NCBI GenBank assembly: GCA_044224315.1
Contig: JBGAKR010000002.1
Location: 434,001-498,000, forward strand
Reading direction: 5' to 3'
DNA from: JAGXTF01 sp044224315
GTDB lineage: Bacteria > Bacteroidota > Bacteroidia > NS11-12g > UBA955
Length of the DNA: 64,000 nucleotides
The position numbers and the translations under genes were made by a program. This document shows positions 62,774-64,000 of the stretch, one piece after another. Under the pieces are notes generated by a model. That model worked only from the letters and a program-made list of their open reading frames with translations. It was not told where the DNA came from and made no database searches. Position 1 is the stretch's first letter, and every line of letters begins with the position of its first letter.

Positions 62774-62860
62774 TTATACAAATCTAACGAAATAAACTTT
62801 CGCATTCATCGGATTTTGAAATCGATTATATCCGGATACTCTAAAATAAAAATTCTGAAT

Positions 62861-62868
62861 TATCTTCG
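62861..62868 (+). promoter_or_regulatory. -7 box (TTCG variant) for lspA
   Basis: TATCTTCG ends 4 nt before the lspA ATG at 62873, predicting a leaderless transcript. Confidence 0.5.
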
Positions 62869-62872
62869 CCCA

Positions 62873-63358
62873 ATGGCCCTGCAAAAAACCACACGCTACC
62901 TGCTCATTGCACTGGTGATTGTCACCAACATTGGTTGCGACCAGATATCCAAAACCATGGTGCGCAAAAAAATTGAGTATGGGCAGGAAATACCGGTAAT
63001 AGACCAGCACATTACCCTTACCCGGGTTGAAAATAAGGGGGCTTTTTTGAGTCTGGGTTCCGAATTGCCCGGCGCTTTTCACACCTTTGCCATGCTCATT
63101 TTGCCCTTACTCATACTGGGTGCAGGTACCGTTTTTGTTTTTACCCGCAAAAACATTTCAGGCTTATTTGTAACCGGTGCAGCCTTTTTATTGGGAGGCG
63201 GAATCGGCAATCTATACGACCGTTTTGCCTTTGGCAGTGTTACCGATTTTCTGCATCTGCAAGCCGGCGGACTCCAAACCGGCGTCTTCAATATGGCCGA
63301 CGTCTCCATCATGATAGGCACCGGCCTGGTGTTAATCTCCTCCTTCCGCCGCCCCTAA
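62873..63358 (+). CDS. lspA: Lipoprotein signal peptidase (signal peptidase II)
   Basis: A 161-residue LspA from the ATG at 62873 (MALQKTTRYLLIALVIV). The longer open frame to 62501 runs through the complement of the DUF2007 gene and is not real. Four hydrophobic spans are present. Conserved blocks are NIGCDQISK, NKGAFLSLG, GGGIGNLYDRFAFGSVTDFL (first catalytic Asp) and VFNMADVSIMIG (second catalytic Asp). It removes signal peptides from diacylated prolipoproteins in the inner membrane. Its own N-terminus is close to the known minimum length. Confidence 0.93.
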   Translation: MALQKTTRYLLIALVIVTNIGCDQISKTMVRKKIEYGQEIPVIDQHITLTRVENKGAFLSLGSELPGAFHTFAMLILPLLILGAGTVFVFTRKNISGLFVTGAAFLLGGGIGNLYDRFAFGSVTDFLHLQAGGLQTGVFNMADVSIMIGTGLVLISSFRRP

Positions 63359-63534
63359 CCCCAGCAGCCATGCATACCCCAAACCCCTCCACGACCATGG
63401 CTGTTGCTATTCCCCATTCCCCGCCTCAAAAGCAGTCGGGCAAGCCTATACCCTATTCCTCCGCAACCACTTGTCGGTGCCTGAAATATGTTGACCGTTT
63501 TTAAGGACAAAACCAACTTTAAAAACAAAAACAT

Positions 63535-63948
63535 ATGGCAACCCGAGAACAATTTGAATTAAGCTCTGCAGAACGCAGAAAAAGGATTTTCAGTACAGAC
63601 TTTAAACGAAAAAAAGTCAGGGAGATTGAACTAAAACAAACGACGGTATTAGAGGTCAGCAAGGCCTATCAGGTGCGCCAAGCTAATGTGTACCGTTGGC
63701 TTGAGAAGTATGGTAAATCTTATAAAAAAAGCGTACGTTTGATAGTAGAAATGGAAAGCGACACCAAACAACTGCTGGACCTGAAGGCTAAAATTGCAGA
63801 ACTGGAGAGGATTGTGGGACAAAAACAATTGACCATTGACTTCCAGGCCAAAATGATTGATTTAGCCGAGGAGGTTTATGGTGTGGATATAAAAAAAAAA
63901 TTCGAGAGCAAACCACCATCTATTTCTGGCAACACAGAGAACAGCTAA
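63535..63948 (+). mobile_element. IS3-like element, OrfA (HTH transposase subunit)
   Basis: A 137-residue OrfA. The HTH region is FSTDFKRKKVREIELKQTTV, then LEVSKAYQVRQANVYRWLEK. A leucine-zipper-like helix follows (KAKIAELERIVGQKQLTIDF). It binds the IS ends as part of an OrfAB fusion transposase. A10 at 63891-63900 lies in the last conserved segment and offers a -1 slip into OrfB. The left IS end should lie upstream of 63535 (a TGTTGACCG word at about 63490 is a candidate); the right end is outside the window. Confidence 0.82.
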
Positions 63949-64000
63949 AATGTAGCCTGAACACATTTTACAAAGCAATTTCAACAAGCAAACAGGCACT
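63892..64000 (+). CDS. IS3-like OrfB, partial, reached by -1 frameshift
   Basis: In the -1 frame after the A10 run the sequence reads KKIREQTTIYFWQHREQLKC, then SLNTFYKAISTSKQA to the window edge with no stop. This looks like the N-terminus of an IS3-family OrfB. The DDE catalytic part is beyond the window. Confidence 0.65.

Noticed and set aside
62501..62872. N-terminal extension of LspA
   Set aside because: It runs antisense to the DUF2007 gene and through the lspA -7 box; LspA is complete from 62873.

Overview
This window comes from a Bacteroidota chromosome. The evidence is several independent lineage traits. There are Type IX secretion (T9SS) sorting tails of type B (C-terminus of 44134-47130) and type A (C-terminus of 60578-62080). 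There is a TonB-dependent receptor behind a TPP riboswitch, a FecR-type protein, four DUF1573 genes and a tmRNA with the tag GENNYALAA. Promoters have the Bacteroidota -7 box TAnnTTTG instead of TATAAT. The genus cannot be named from this sequence.

Region 1 (1 to about 13.7 kb) is an integrated mobile element. It ends in a tyrosine recombinase (12218-13468, minus) lying against the 3' end of ssrA (tmRNA, 13718-14085, minus). Its other end is left of the window. Backbone genes are a DUF3871-like protein, a RadC/JAB protein, an excisionase-like HTH protein, a RecA/RepA-type ATPase, an RNase H-like protein and a frameshifted small membrane protein. The cargo is a tightly packed plus-strand run behind an XRE regulator. 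It contains a three-gene ABC-3C-like module (PD-(D/E)XK effector, middle component, ABC ATPase with zinc-hook-like cysteines), an AbiC-like membrane protein, a HEPN protein and a Mug/TDG-fold protein without the usual catalytic Asn. This is the best candidate for a little-described composite defence system.

Region 2 (14-36 kb) is mostly ordinary chromosome: hydrolase, YqgE/AlgH, an MBOAT acyltransferase with its partner, a probable thiamine receptor, an M1 peptidase, a PLP enzyme, the DUF1573 cluster, tRNA-Arg(CCG), an S41 protease, a TSUP exporter, an M28 peptidase, MetF, RsgA and the SRP RNA. An array built from tRNA-Arg 3'-end fragments lies just beyond the tRNA 3' end.

Region 3 (36.8-52.7 kb) begins with a 101-bp tandem repeat behind the SRP RNA. 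It continues with an acyl-CoA carboxylase, a small-protein/nucleotidyltransferase pair, a GNAT acetyltransferase, FabD, exported proteins, a T9SS giant, FecR, an oxidoreductase, an ABC exporter, a threonine dehydrogenase-like epimerase and a VOC protein.

Region 4 (52.7-64 kb) is accessory. A 1028-aa SIR2 defence protein sits between two direct copies of a segment of about 0.5 kb, each carrying the same 140-aa gene. It is followed by an erythromycin-esterase-like protein, about 1 kb of 21-bp tandem repeats with dispersed hairpins, a T9SS cargo protein, a DUF2007 protein, LspA and a partial IS3-like element with an A10 frameshift site at the right edge.
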